In this document: positions 8,337 to 17,557 of the stretch, one piece after another
Layout of the letters: each line of letters begins with the position of its first letter
Position numbering within the stretch: position 1 is the first letter of the stretch
DNA from: Litorimonas sp947503715
GTDB lineage: Bacteria; Pseudomonadota; Alphaproteobacteria; Caulobacterales; Maricaulaceae
DNA length: 64,000 nucleotides
Assembly: GCF_050271975.1 (NCBI RefSeq)
Contig: NZ_CP189850.1
Location: 186,001 to 250,000 of the forward strand
Direction of reading: 5' to 3'
Made by a program: the position numbers and the translations under genes
Notes under the pieces: generated by a model
What the model saw: only the letters and a program-made list of their open reading frames with translations
Databases searched by the model: none
Told to the model about the DNA's origin: nothing

Positions 8337-9309
8337 TAGAGGGCCACTCCGTCAGTAATTCAGGGTCAAGATTGCGCCCGCGCCATTTCAGACGCCAGCA
8401 CAGATGCGGGCCCGTTGAGCGCCCGCGCGACCCGACCGTGCCGATTTGCTCGCCCTGTTCAACGCGCTGGCCTTCTTCAACCATCACATCTTCATTATGA
8501 AGGTAATAGGAAATCAAGCCCTGCCCATGATCGATCATGATCAGCGAGCCTTCAAAATACATCTCCTCACTCGCGAGGCTGACAATGCCTGCGGCGGGGG
8601 CGAGGATGGGTGTGCCCTTTGGCGCGGCGAGATCAACACCGAAATGTGGGCGTTTCGGATCACCGTTCAGGATACGCTGTGCCCCAAAATTCGTTGTCTT
8701 GATATGTTCCGTGACGGGATAGATGAAGCCATTCTCGAACCCGATCTCTTCAACTTTAGACGCAAAGCCGACTTTTTTGAGCGCACTCGCTTTGCGGATA
8801 CGGACGAGTTCCTCTTCCGTATATTCGCTGACCATGTTTTTCGGCAGACCATCAATGCGGGAGGTGTCGTACTCGCGGGTAGCTATCTCGAAATTCACGC
8901 GCTGTTCGCCAACGCGGATGAAAGCATTGGGTTCATCGCGGTCAAAGCCGACGAGGATGCGACCGTCAGGGCCAGCGGTTTGGGTATAAGTGTCGTTTTC
9001 CGAGCGTCCGACTTCGACAGTCGCGTTGGGTTCGGTCTGGCAAATGACGAGCCCACCCTGTTTGACGATGCCCTGGCAGGTTAAATTTGTATCGACAGTG
9101 TTCCAATGATGGTCAGCGGGAATATTATCTTTACGTTGCAAAACTTCACGATATTCATTCAAACGTTTTTGTTCCTCAGCTGAATGACTTGGAATGCCGT
9201 CTTTGACGTTTTCTAATAACTCATCAACAGACGTAATCTGAGCTTCCGCATCCGGCTCAGCTGCGCAAGCCGCGAGCATCAAGGCCAATGTCGCGAGGAC
9301 AAGTCGCAT
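8329..9309 (-). CDS. M23-family peptidase-like lipoprotein
   Basis: This 326-residue protein starts at ATG 9309, giving a lipoprotein signal with lipobox LAAC near residue 15. The C-terminal LytM/M23 domain shows HFGVDLAAPKGTPILAPAAG (first zinc His and Asp) and the TGPHLCW segment. In classical M23 peptidases this segment is GPHLHW, so the second His of the H-x-H pair is Cys here. The site may still bind zinc through Cys or may be degenerate, making the protein either a cell-wall endopeptidase or an amidase activator of the EnvC/NlpD sort. It lies between DUF2093 (one base away) and chorismate mutase (overlap). Confidence 0.85.
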   Translation of the reverse strand: MRLVLATLALMLAACAAEPDAEAQITSVDELLENVKDGIPSHSAEEQKRLNEYREVLQRKDNIPADHHWNTVDTNLTCQGIVKQGGLVICQTEPNATVEVGRSENDTYTQTAGPDGRILVGFDRDEPNAFIRVGEQRVNFEIATREYDTSRIDGLPKNMVSEYTEEELVRIRKASALKKVGFASKVEEIGFENGFIYPVTEHIKTTNFGAQRILNGDPKRPHFGVDLAAPKGTPILAPAAGIVSLASEEMYFEGSLIMIDHGQGLISYYLHNEDVMVEEGQRVEQGEQIGTVGSRGRSTGPHLCWRLKWRGRNLDPELLTEWPSNG

Positions 9310-9310
9310 C

Positions 9311-9523
9311 CTAAACGACACCCGCCCGCTTAAATCCCTCAAGGCTCGCCGCGGCGTCCTTATAGGCTTCTTGGCGGTCTGCATTCCAGTAGCGGAGCAT
9401 TTCGAGCGGGATGCGCTCACCTGTCACGGCGCAAGTAACATAGCTGCCCGTTTCCATAATGGTGAAATCGGAGGCACCGAAATGGATTTTGGCTTCGCCT
9501 TGGGATGAGAAGAGTCCTGTCAT
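9311..9523 (-). CDS. DUF2093 family small protein
   Basis: This 70-residue protein has the motif CAVTGERIPLEMLRYWNADRQEAY, which I recognise as the alphaproteobacterial DUF2093 family, usually found next to xseA or lpxK. Its function is unknown. ATG 9523 is preferred to GTG 9532 because a purine-rich AAGTGAG precedes it. It sits 29 bp downstream of the xseA stop and one base before the M23 gene. Confidence 0.85.
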   Translation of the reverse strand: MTGLFSSQGEAKIHFGASDFTIMETGSYVTCAVTGERIPLEMLRYWNADRQEAYKDAAASLEGFKRAGVV

Positions 9524-9552
9524 GGCACTCACTTAGGCGCAAAATCGCAGAA

Positions 9553-10962
9553 TTAAAACAGGTCGGCCTGTTTTTTATCATCCCGTACGGCGGGTTTCCG
9601 TTTTGCAATTTTGCGCGGTGCGGCTTTGCCTGCAATCACGGCCCCGACCTCGCCATCCGCAAAGACGAGTTCGACCGCCTGCCCGGAGGTCGTGGCCGCC
9701 TTTGAGCGCACAACTTTTCCGGCTTCGTCCCGCACCAGCGCATAGCCGCGATTCAACACACCCTGATAGGAATAGGCGTCGAGGAGTTTGCCCGCACGAT
9801 CGAGGCGGCGGGCTTGTGTTTCGAGTTGGCGCTTCAGGGCTGTTTCCGCAGTCTGGCCATATCGCGTCAATGTTTCGCCCTGTCGTTTAATCTCTGTCAG
9901 TTGGCGCGTCTTCGTGAACCGCATGGCCGAGAGCAGCGCTTGGCTCTGCCGCAGGAGCGCATTTTTCTTCGGCTCAAATAACCGTTCCGGCGTCGGCAAG
10001 CGGAGCGCTGCGCGGTCCAAGCCCTGCTGCGCGGGGGCGAGGACGGATTGCAGGCTCGGCAATTTCTGCGCGCGCAACCGATTGCGGCGATCCGTCCAGT
10101 TCCGGCGCAGGGCGCGGAGGATACGCGAGCCGTAATCATCCACTGTCTCCAGCCAATCGGCGCGCACCGGCACGGCGACTTCCGCGGCCCCTGTCGGGGT
10201 GGGCGCACGGTAATCCGCGACAAAATCGATCAGTGTCCAATCCGTCTCATGCCCGACGGCAGAGATAAGCGGGATGTCGGAATTGGCAGCGGCGCGGGCG
10301 ACGATTTCCTCGTTAAAACACCAGAGGTCTTCCATCGACCCACCGCCCCGCGCAACGATCAAAACATCCGGACGGGGAAAGCCGTCCCCGTGATTAAATC
10401 CGTTAATCGCGCCCGCAATCTGTTCCGCCGCTTTGTCGCCCTGCACGAGCACGGGCCAGACGAGGACGTGGGACGGAAAGCGGTCCGTGATACGGTGCAG
10501 AATATCGCGAATGACGGAGCCAGTGGGAGACGTCACAACGCCGATTGTTTTCGGTAGGAAGGGCAGTTCGACCTTCCGCGCCTCGTCAAACAGACCTTCC
10601 GCCGCGAGCATTTTCTTGCGCTTTTCGAACAGCGCCATCAGCGCCCCAGCGCCCGCAAGTTCCATCTTCTCGATAATGAGTTGGTAATTCGACCGCCCCG
10701 GATAGGTCGAGAGCTTGCCCTCGCAGATCACTTCCATCCCCTCTTCGGGACGCATGGACAGGCGGGACATTACGCCTTTCCAGATGATGGAATTGATGAC
10801 GGCTTTGTCGTCTTTGACATCCAGATAGCAGTGACCCGATTTCGCGATCGTCACACGCCCCAATTCCCCCCGCACACGGACATGGCCATAAGTGTCCTCG
10901 ACCGTGCGCTTGAGCGCAAAGGCGAGTTCGGAAACTGAATATTCGGGTGTGTTCGTGGTCAT
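9553..10962 (-). CDS. xseA: Exodeoxyribonuclease VII large subunit
   Basis: XseA is the catalytic subunit of the bidirectional single-strand exonuclease that converts long ssDNA into oligonucleotides. The 469-residue protein begins with an OB-fold (VRGELGRVTIAKSGHCYLDV) and continues with the catalytic region, including VVTSPTGSVIRDILHRI, DVLIVARGGGSMEDLWCFN and ISAVGHETDWTLID, then a long coiled coil. The small subunit xseB is not in the window. It starts the minus-strand series with DUF2093, M23 and chorismate mutase, and is divergent from purD with 78 bp between them. Confidence 0.95.
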   Translation of the reverse strand: MTTNTPEYSVSELAFALKRTVEDTYGHVRVRGELGRVTIAKSGHCYLDVKDDKAVINSIIWKGVMSRLSMRPEEGMEVICEGKLSTYPGRSNYQLIIEKMELAGAGALMALFEKRKKMLAAEGLFDEARKVELPFLPKTIGVVTSPTGSVIRDILHRITDRFPSHVLVWPVLVQGDKAAEQIAGAINGFNHGDGFPRPDVLIVARGGGSMEDLWCFNEEIVARAAANSDIPLISAVGHETDWTLIDFVADYRAPTPTGAAEVAVPVRADWLETVDDYGSRILRALRRNWTDRRNRLRAQKLPSLQSVLAPAQQGLDRAALRLPTPERLFEPKKNALLRQSQALLSAMRFTKTRQLTEIKRQGETLTRYGQTAETALKRQLETQARRLDRAGKLLDAYSYQGVLNRGYALVRDEAGKVVRSKAATTSGQAVELVFADGEVGAVIAGKAAPRKIAKRKPAVRDDKKQADLF

Positions 10963-11040
10963 CGAAAGGATGGTAGTGGATTCGCGCGGGGATGTATATT
11001 AGGTGGCCGCAGAGATAATTGACCGATCAGAGACTCATCT

Positions 11041-12312
11041 ATGAAACTCCTACTCATTGGCTCCGGTGGCCGCGAACATGCTCTGGCTTGGAAACTTGCG
11101 CAGTCGCCTTTGGTCGACACATTACACTGCGCATCGGGGAATGCGGGGATTGCAGATGTTGCGGATATCGTCCCCATCGCAGCGGATGATATCCTCAGCC
11201 TGCTAGGCCTCGTCCAGCGCGAAGCCTATGATTTTGTTGTGGTCGGACCGGAACAACCGCTCGCACTTGGCCTCGTCGATGCCTTGCAGGACACGGGCGT
11301 AAAGGTCTTCGGCCCGACGGAAGCGGCGGCGCAGCTCGAATCCTCCAAAGCTTTTACCAAAGCGCTCTGCGACAAATATAAAATCCCGACGGCCAGCTAT
11401 GGCGTGTTCACCGATTTGGGCGAGGCGAAAGCCTATCTCAAAACCATGACCGCACCCTATGTCTTGAAGGCTGACGGCCTCGCGGCAGGTAAGGGTGTTG
11501 TCATTCCCGAAACGCTGAAAGACGCTGAAGCGGAGTTGGAAGAGTTCTTCTCCGGCAAATTTGGTGACGCGTCCAAACGCGTCCTGATCGAAGAATTCAT
11601 GCGCGGGCAGGAGGCGAGTTTCTTCGCCATTTCCGACGGGAAAACCGCCCTGCCTTTGATTGCTGCACAAGATCACAAACGTGCCTTTGACGGCGATAAG
11701 GGTCCGAATACGGGCGGGATGGGTGCCTATTCCCCCGCCCCCGTTTTCACAGATGCGGTCATGGCGGATGTCATGAAAAACATCATCCTGCCCACCGTTC
11801 ACGGCATGGCGAAAGACGAGCATCCTTTTGTTGGCGTGCTCTTCGCGGGGCTTATGCTGACCGAGGACGGACCGAAACTGATCGAATATAATGCGCGCTT
11901 CGGCGATCCGGAATGTCAGGTCGTGTTGCGGCGTTTGCAATCGGACCTCCTTCCCCTCCTCATTGCGGCGGAAGCGGGTGACTTAGATAAGGTTGAGCAA
12001 CCGAGCTGGTTTAATGAACCGGTGGCCAATGTCGTCTTGGCCGCGAAAGGCTATCCCGGCAAATATAACAAAGGCACAGAGATCAAAGGTGTCGACGCCG
12101 CGAATGAAATGGACGATGTCGTCATCTTTCACGCAGGCACGAAACGGGAGGGCGATAAACTTCTCGCGAATGGCGGGCGCGTTCTGAATGTCACCGCGTC
12201 AGGTGAAACTCTGGAGCAAGCGGTCAAACGCGCCTATGCCGCGGTGGACGCGATTGACTGGGACGATAAACAATTCCGCATGGATATCGCGCATCATGCG
12301 CTGAAGGTTTAA
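11041..12312 (+). CDS. purD: Phosphoribosylamine-glycine ligase
   Basis: PurD joins phosphoribosylamine and glycine with ATP, the second step of purine synthesis. The 423-residue protein opens with LLIGSGGREHALAWKLAQS, has ATP-grasp segments LKADGLAAGKGV and DHKRAFDGDKGPNTGGMGAY, and the metal-binding EYNARFGDPECQV. It is monocistronic here, divergent from xseA and followed by a secreted amidohydrolase with its own upstream gap. Confidence 0.96.
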   Translation: MKLLLIGSGGREHALAWKLAQSPLVDTLHCASGNAGIADVADIVPIAADDILSLLGLVQREAYDFVVVGPEQPLALGLVDALQDTGVKVFGPTEAAAQLESSKAFTKALCDKYKIPTASYGVFTDLGEAKAYLKTMTAPYVLKADGLAAGKGVVIPETLKDAEAELEEFFSGKFGDASKRVLIEEFMRGQEASFFAISDGKTALPLIAAQDHKRAFDGDKGPNTGGMGAYSPAPVFTDAVMADVMKNIILPTVHGMAKDEHPFVGVLFAGLMLTEDGPKLIEYNARFGDPECQVVLRRLQSDLLPLLIAAEAGDLDKVEQPSWFNEPVANVVLAAKGYPGKYNKGTEIKGVDAANEMDDVVIFHAGTKREGDKLLANGGRVLNVTASGETLEQAVKRAYAAVDAIDWDDKQFRMDIAHHALKV

Positions 12313-12384
12313 AACATACAGATTATCGTTTCGCCTATCGGGCGAGTTGGGTGGCAAACCGTTAACAATGTGTTAACAGGCTTC

Positions 12385-13689
12385 ATGACCTATAAAAAAC
12401 TCATTCTCTCCGCCTCCATCATCGCTTTCGCTATGGGCGGCATTGTTGTCGCCACGGCGCATGACGAAACCCATGACAGTCACGAAGATTACACGCTCAT
12501 CCATGCGGGCCATGTCATGGCTGTGCCTGGCGAGGCGGTGTTGGAAGATCACACAATCATCATCCATGACGGGAAGATCGTCGGGATTGAGGACGGATTT
12601 CTGGAGGATGAAGACGCGACGATCATTGACGGCAAGGACATGTTTTACCTGCCGGGCCTGATCGACAGCCACGTCCATTTGCGCGGGGAATGGAATCCGA
12701 ATGGACGTTTAGAGAATTTCACGAAAGAAGATGCCGACGTTGCCTATGACGCCGCCTCCAATGCGCGGAAAACGCTCATGGCGGGTTTCACGGCCGTCCA
12801 GGATGTGGGCGGACCGCCCGCGATTAAAGCGCTGTCCCGCGCGATTGACGCGGGTAAACTGCCCGGACCGCATATCCGCGCCTCCGGCAATGTCAGCATT
12901 ACAGGCGGGCACGGCGAGATGAACGGTTTTCGCGCCGATATTCTCGAACATTTTCAACGTCCCACCAATTGCGACGGGGCGGATGACTGCCGCCGCGCAA
13001 CCCGCCTCGCCATTAAGAACGGCGCAGACCTCATCAAAATCGCCTCGACGGGCGGAGTCCTATCCAACACGGCTGCGGGCACGGGCCAACAGATGACGGA
13101 TGACGAACTCGTCGCGATCGTGGAAGCCGCGACGACAATGGGGCGCAAAGTCACCGCACATGCTCACGGTAAGGACGGTATCGACGCTGCCCTTAAAGCG
13201 GGCGTGAAATCGATTGAGCACGGCACCTATATGGATGCGGAAACGGCAGGTTTGTTCAAAAAATATGACGCGGTTTTGGTTCCGACCGTCCTCGCCGGGA
13301 TGACCGTCAAGGAGTGGGATTTTCTCCCAAAGGCCAGCTATGACAAGGCCCAGGCGGTCGGTCCCAAAATGCTCGATATGCTCGCCCTCGCCTATGAAAA
13401 CGGTGTGACCATTGCTTTCGGCACAGATACGGGCGTGTCCAAGCATGGCGAGAATGCCAAGGAATTCGAATATATGGTTGAGGCCGGAATGTCAGAGGTC
13501 GAAGCCATTCGCGCCGCCACCGTCGTCGCGTCAGAGCATATCGAAATGGGCGACATGATCGGCACATTGGAAGCTGGAAAACAGGCCGACCTCATCGGCG
13601 TGGACGGTGACCCGCGCGAGAATATCCGCGAGTTGATGGACGTCGATTTCGTGATGAAGGGCGGCGTCGTTTATAAGGGCGAAAAATAA
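12385..13689 (+). CDS. Secreted metal-dependent amidohydrolase (imidazolonepropionase/dipeptidase-like)
   Basis: This 434-residue protein begins at ATG 12385 with a signal peptide (YKKLILSASIIAFAMGGIV) cut before a His/Asp-rich stretch. The TIM-barrel amidohydrolase metal site is visible as GLIDSHVHL, a central Lys region GADLIKIASTGG, HAHGKDG, SIEHGTYMD and FGTDTGVSKHG. The family includes periplasmic Xaa-Arg/Lys/Pro dipeptidases of Caulobacter and related bacteria, so peptide or N-acyl amino acid hydrolysis in the periplasm is the best guess. It is a single gene between purD and the converging TerB-like gene. Confidence 0.85.
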   Translation: MTYKKLILSASIIAFAMGGIVVATAHDETHDSHEDYTLIHAGHVMAVPGEAVLEDHTIIIHDGKIVGIEDGFLEDEDATIIDGKDMFYLPGLIDSHVHLRGEWNPNGRLENFTKEDADVAYDAASNARKTLMAGFTAVQDVGGPPAIKALSRAIDAGKLPGPHIRASGNVSITGGHGEMNGFRADILEHFQRPTNCDGADDCRRATRLAIKNGADLIKIASTGGVLSNTAAGTGQQMTDDELVAIVEAATTMGRKVTAHAHGKDGIDAALKAGVKSIEHGTYMDAETAGLFKKYDAVLVPTVLAGMTVKEWDFLPKASYDKAQAVGPKMLDMLALAYENGVTIAFGTDTGVSKHGENAKEFEYMVEAGMSEVEAIRAATVVASEHIEMGDMIGTLEAGKQADLIGVDGDPRENIRELMDVDFVMKGGVVYKGEK

Positions 13690-13693
13690 ACGC

Positions 13694-14080
13694 TTACGCG
13701 ACCTGAGACAGTTCGACTTGAGCATATTTTGACAGCGCCCTTTCACTGACATGAATGCGTCCATCCGACATCGAGATTTTGTTCATTAATTTGAAGATCA
13801 GGAACTGGTCGGGAAAAGCACTCGCTTCGCAGATCAATTGACGGAATTGTCGCTGGAACTCTGCGCGATCGAGTTTTGTCATTTGCGCAATGTCGTCCCG
13901 ATTTAATTCAAACCAATATAGCAATCGAGGCGCAGAAATTTTTACAGTCGAACAACTCACGCGATTTAAAGCGGGTGCGGAGTCCATAAAGGCTTCGATT
14001 TCTTCTTGTAAAACAAGCTTATCAATTAGGATTGTGAGCGCCAACAGTTTTAATGTTGCCTCAATATCTGGTCTAAACAT
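13694..14080 (-). CDS. TerB-like small protein, paralogue 1
   Basis: This helical protein of 128 residues has two half-repeats of TerB/DjlA type: an N-terminal segment (LLALTILIDKLVLQEEIEAF) and a C-terminal one (KISMSDGRIHVSERAL), where acidic residues could bind a metal. The central LYWFELNRDDI motif is shared with the protein at 14706-15089. No signal peptide or membrane segment is present. Function is unknown; TerB-fold proteins are linked to stress responses and metal binding. ATG 14080 is chosen, with GTG 14089 as the alternative. Confidence 0.65.
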   Translation of the reverse strand: MFRPDIEATLKLLALTILIDKLVLQEEIEAFMDSAPALNRVSCSTVKISAPRLLYWFELNRDDIAQMTKLDRAEFQRQFRQLICEASAFPDQFLIFKLMNKISMSDGRIHVSERALSKYAQVELSQVA

Positions 14081-14226
14081 CTTACCCACATCGGTGAAAA
14101 CTTATCTATTTGATAACCATGTGGAAAAAAACCTTAAAACTATGTGAAATTTCAAGTGTTTTGAAGTTGACACATTACAACCATTAAAAATTATAGGGCC
14201 AAAATAGCTGAAATAAGACAGTGAGC

Positions 14227-14616
14227 CTAAGCCGCGAGCATAACTTTTGGTCGTCTGGCCAGACCCGTCTGCAAATCTTCAAGCGAGAGGCCGGAGAGAA
14301 TATCCTGCACAATATCCTGTCGCGGAAAACCTTCTAAATCGGACACGAGGCCCTGATACCACATTTTTAGTCCGGCGGGGCGCAGCCGAAGTCTGTCGCG
14401 CAAAACGGGTCTATTAAAATCGAACCAAGCGGACAGGTCTGCGGATGTAATCGGCTGATCCGGATGGTCGATGCCGTCCAATCGTGCAGCGAAATCGGCA
14501 AAAGCGGACATATGCTCGCAGCGCATTCCGTTTTTCAAATATGTCGATAGGGCCGCCACAGTCAGTAGCGCTTCCATGTCACGACAATATTTCACTGCGG
14601 TCTCCCCATCACTCAC
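14227..14616 (-). CDS. TerB-like small protein, divergent paralogue 2
   Basis: This 129-residue protein is the most divergent of the three neighbouring paralogues. It keeps the central WFDFNRPVLRDRL segment matching WFELNRDDI and WFEMNKDDI in its neighbours, but its C-terminal half-repeat has lost the acidic DGRIHVSER-type motif. It starts at GTG 14616 behind a strong GAGGGG site. It has no signal peptide. The loss of acidic positions suggests it no longer binds metal or has a regulatory role, which is inference. Confidence 0.6.
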   Translation of the reverse strand: MSDGETAVKYCRDMEALLTVAALSTYLKNGMRCEHMSAFADFAARLDGIDHPDQPITSADLSAWFDFNRPVLRDRLRLRPAGLKMWYQGLVSDLEGFPRQDIVQDILSGLSLEDLQTGLARRPKVMLAA

Positions 14617-14705
14617 AATGCCCCCTCAGACAGGTCTTCTTAACCTGTCCTGCCGAATTAAGATTAAATGCGCAGGGGAAATCGTGCGATATGGTTAAGC
14701 TGGCA

Positions 14706-15089
14706 TTACTCTAAATTCCAGACCCGCTTTATCAGCACCATCATAGCTCTCTCGCTGTTATGAACTTCGCGATCCGCTAGGAAGATCATATTGAGCAGGT
14801 GTAGCAGCGCCTCTTTATCCGCATGATCCTCGACGCGCTTCAGAATCGGAATGAGCCAAGCATCAAATTCAGATCTCGGGCCGTTAAAACGCTCACGAAT
14901 ATCGTCTTTGTTCATTTCAAACCACGTCAGCGCTTTCGCCTCTGATACCTTTGGAACATCATATTCAGACAACCGAATACGAGACACAGATCGAATGAAA
15001 ACTTCAATCTCACTGGAATGAATTTTCTTATCGGCAAAAACTCCGACGGCTAATACCATCAGAATATCGTTCATTTCAGATTGTATCAT
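14706..15089 (-). CDS. TerB-like small protein, paralogue 3
   Basis: This 127-residue soluble protein has the clearest TerB pattern of the three: GVFADKKIHSSEIEVF near residue 16 and IFLADREVHNSERAMM near residue 105, two symmetric acidic motifs, with LTWFEMNKDDI in the centre. It is the first gene of the three in transcription order. The three genes are separated by 89-146 bp gaps, so they may be transcribed separately. Function is unknown beyond the fold assignment. Confidence 0.7.
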   Translation of the reverse strand: MIQSEMNDILMVLAVGVFADKKIHSSEIEVFIRSVSRIRLSEYDVPKVSEAKALTWFEMNKDDIRERFNGPRSEFDAWLIPILKRVEDHADKEALLHLLNMIFLADREVHNSERAMMVLIKRVWNLE

Positions 15090-15149
15090 TTATCTGCCCT
15101 CTAGCAGCTGTATCCCTCTGCGGGATTAGAAATAAGCGTGGAGTCAAGC

Positions 15150-16151
15150 TTAGCGCATCATGCCTTTGAAAAACTCCCAGATCTGCTGGGCGCGTTGCGG
15201 GGAGTGTGGGCCAAGGACACCGCTAATGTCGTCCGGTAAATGTTCCATCGGATCACCCTCCGTTTGGAAGATGAAATAATCGAACAGATTTTTCCATGCC
15301 GCGCGTTCGGCCTCCGGCAATTGTCGCACGGCAAGCAGGCTGAGGACGAGCGCTTCCAGCGGTTGGCGACTATATTGCGGGACGGGGCTCCACCAATAAT
15401 TCATGAGGACATTTAGCTGGCCCTTGGCCCGAACGTGGTGCCACCAAAGCGGCGGAATATAGATGGCATCGCCGGGTTCAAGAACAGCTTGGCGTCCCTG
15501 TTTCATCGCCGTTTCAAATTTCGGGAATTTTTTCAGGTCGGGCTTTTCAGGGTTGGGCAGGCTGACCTGCGGCCCCGCCATATTATGTTCAATCGGGCCG
15601 GGGTAAAGATTGGCGATTTGTGTCGGCGGGAAGAGCGTGAAAGTCCGCGTGCCCGATACAACGCAAGCCACATTGAAATCCGTATCATAATGCGTTGACA
15701 CAACACTATTGGTCCCAATCCAAATGCGCGGCGGGACACCGTTTGGGACAAGCGGCATCGGGCATTTTATAATCATATCCGGCATGATATTCGGCAGCGG
15801 GTTGGAGCCCATATAAAGGCTCTCGCCAGTCTCGATGTTCAGGACTTTATCAATGAAAGCGCCGAACTCCATCTGACCGCTCTGATAATTAAATCCGCGC
15901 ATGGAGCCGTCATAGAAAAAGCGGCCCTCAATATCCGGTGCGCCGCGCATAACATTGACGAGGCCACCTATGGCCGCCGATTTTAAACTGTCTGCGAGAG
16001 CGTTTGGTCCATCTTGCCCTGCGCGAACGAGGCCCCAGTCCCCGACCAAATCCCGCAGGATAACGGGGTTGCCTGCAGCCATAATATCGCTTCGGAAAGT
16101 ATCGACATCTACGCCTCGGCGTTCAGCTAAGGGGGCGTATTCGGGCGTCAT
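15150..16151 (-). CDS. Cupin-like (JmjC/cupin_8) domain protein
   Basis: This 333-residue cytoplasmic protein has a Fe(II)/2-oxoglutarate dioxygenase-type metal triad: STHYDTDFN gives His-x-Asp, and IPPLWWHHV gives the distal His. RTFTLFPPTQIANLYPGP lies between them, as in cupin_8 proteins. In Caulobacterales and sphingomonads, such proteins are common near TonB-dependent receptors and halogenases, but here it overlaps ribF by four bases and may be co-transcribed with it. Hydroxylation of a protein or small molecule is the likely reaction; the substrate is unknown. Confidence 0.82.
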   Translation of the reverse strand: MTPEYAPLAERRGVDVDTFRSDIMAAGNPVILRDLVGDWGLVRAGQDGPNALADSLKSAAIGGLVNVMRGAPDIEGRFFYDGSMRGFNYQSGQMEFGAFIDKVLNIETGESLYMGSNPLPNIMPDMIIKCPMPLVPNGVPPRIWIGTNSVVSTHYDTDFNVACVVSGTRTFTLFPPTQIANLYPGPIEHNMAGPQVSLPNPEKPDLKKFPKFETAMKQGRQAVLEPGDAIYIPPLWWHHVRAKGQLNVLMNYWWSPVPQYSRQPLEALVLSLLAVRQLPEAERAAWKNLFDYFIFQTEGDPMEHLPDDISGVLGPHSPQRAQQIWEFFKGMMR

Positions 16152-17089
16152 CTTGCCAAACCTAAAACAGCGCGCGCGCCATCTGCGTCCCGCATGATTT
16201 GGGTTTTGAGATGTTCGAAACTTTCAAACTTTTTCTCCGCGCGGATAAAACTCCGAAATCTGACATCAATTAATTGACCGTAGAGATCGCGGTTGAAGTC
16301 GAGCAGGTGAACCTCGAGGCGGGCTTCCTCGCCGTCCACGGTTGGACGGCTGCCCGTATTGGCGACGGCAGGCCGCCATTCCGTTTCGCCTTCAATCCGG
16401 ACCTCCACGACATAGACGCCGAATTTAGGACGCACGAGATCGCCGAAGTCGAGATTGGCCGTCGGGAAATTAATGGTTCGTCCGCGTTTTTGCCCTTCTT
16501 GCACCACACCGTCGACCTGCCAGGGGCGGGACAGCATATGTTGGGCGTGGAAAACATCGCCGTCCTGCAGGGCTTTGCGAATTTCGGTCGAGCCATATTT
16601 GCCATAGAGTTTGTGCAGGCCGACAGGCGAGATCGCGGTCACGCCAATGCCACGTTCCGCGCAGAGACGCGTGAGGCTCTCAACATTTCCGCAGCGATTT
16701 TTGCCGAAGCCGTAATCCTCGCCGACGACAACATGCCGTATGCCCAACCCGCGATGAAGAACGGTGTCGACAAATTCGACATCGTCCATATCGCGTAGAG
16801 CCTCATCAAAGGGAATTTCATAGAGAAACTGAACCCCCAGTTCCGCCATGACCTGTGCCCGAACGCGCGGTGTCATCAACCGGAACGGCGCAGCACCGGG
16901 TTTGAAGAAACGATATGGATGGGGGCGAAATAATCCGATACCCAATGGTGCTCCTAGATTCTCCGCGATAGCTTGCGCCTGTTTCAGAACGGCTTGATGT
17001 CCCCGGTGCAGACCGTCAAAATTGCCGAGGGCAATCACCGCACCTTGGTCGGCGGCGTCTAAGTCTGAATAGGTTTGAAGCGTTTTCAC
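16148..17089 (-). CDS. ribF: Bifunctional riboflavin kinase/FAD synthetase
   Basis: RibF phosphorylates riboflavin to FMN and adenylates FMN to FAD. The N-terminal adenylyltransferase domain has NFDGLHRGHQ, and the C-terminal kinase domain has RTINFPTANLDF with a further VANTGSRPTV segment. Its length of 313 residues is normal. It starts at GTG 17089, six bases after the MaoC hydratase stop, and overlaps the cupin-like gene by four bases, so the three probably form an operon. Confidence 0.94.
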   Translation of the reverse strand: MKTLQTYSDLDAADQGAVIALGNFDGLHRGHQAVLKQAQAIAENLGAPLGIGLFRPHPYRFFKPGAAPFRLMTPRVRAQVMAELGVQFLYEIPFDEALRDMDDVEFVDTVLHRGLGIRHVVVGEDYGFGKNRCGNVESLTRLCAERGIGVTAISPVGLHKLYGKYGSTEIRKALQDGDVFHAQHMLSRPWQVDGVVQEGQKRGRTINFPTANLDFGDLVRPKFGVYVVEVRIEGETEWRPAVANTGSRPTVDGEEARLEVHLLDFNRDLYGQLIDVRFRSFIRAEKKFESFEHLKTQIMRDADGARAVLGLAR

Positions 17090-17095
17090 GCGGGG

Positions 17096-17527
17096 CTAAT
17101 CCTCAACAGGTCGCTTTTGCACGAAGACACCCGCATCCCCGCGGCAGATCTTCTGCCCTTCGACCTCGCAATGACATCTCATTTTCACGCGACCCGTACG
17201 TTCATTGATTTCCGCGACTTCTGCGATGGCGATAATCTCATCGCCGATAAAGGCGGGTTTGCGGAAGCGGAGGTTCAATTCAACAAAGACGGCGCCCGGT
17301 CCCGGCAGGTCATTGCCCAGCACAGCGGAGATAAAACTGGCCGAGAGTGCGCCATGTGCGATCCGTCCTGCAAAGCCCGCCTCTTTCGCGGCGGCTTCAT
17401 CAACATGGATCGGGTTATGGTCGCCTGTAATATTGGCGAATGTGTCAATCATCTCCGCCGTAATCACGGCGCGGGTTTCCGCACGCATGCCGATTTCGAG
17501 ATCTTCGAGGTAGTATTTCACGTTCAT
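17096..17527 (-). CDS. MaoC-like (R)-specific enoyl-CoA hydratase
   Basis: This 143-residue hot-dog-fold protein has the hydratase-2 catalytic motif ITGDHNPIHVDEAAAKEAGF, with Asp and His as the active pair, and the following IAHGALSASFISAVLG helix. It hydrates trans-2-enoyl-CoA to (R)-3-hydroxyacyl-CoA, as PhaJ does, in fatty-acid or PHA metabolism. No PHA synthase is in the window. It lies between the HAD hydrolase gene and ribF on the same strand. Confidence 0.88.
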   Translation of the reverse strand: MNVKYYLEDLEIGMRAETRAVITAEMIDTFANITGDHNPIHVDEAAAKEAGFAGRIAHGALSASFISAVLGNDLPGPGAVFVELNLRFRKPAFIGDEIIAIAEVAEINERTGRVKMRCHCEVEGQKICRGDAGVFVQKRPVED

Positions 17528-17557
17528 GACAGGCCTGTTAGCAAAGCTATAGTTCGC

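Noticed and set aside
11203..11940. 245-codon reverse-strand open frame inside purD
   Set aside because: It is antisense to a well-conserved gene, and long antisense frames are frequent in this GC-biased genome; no protein family was recognised.
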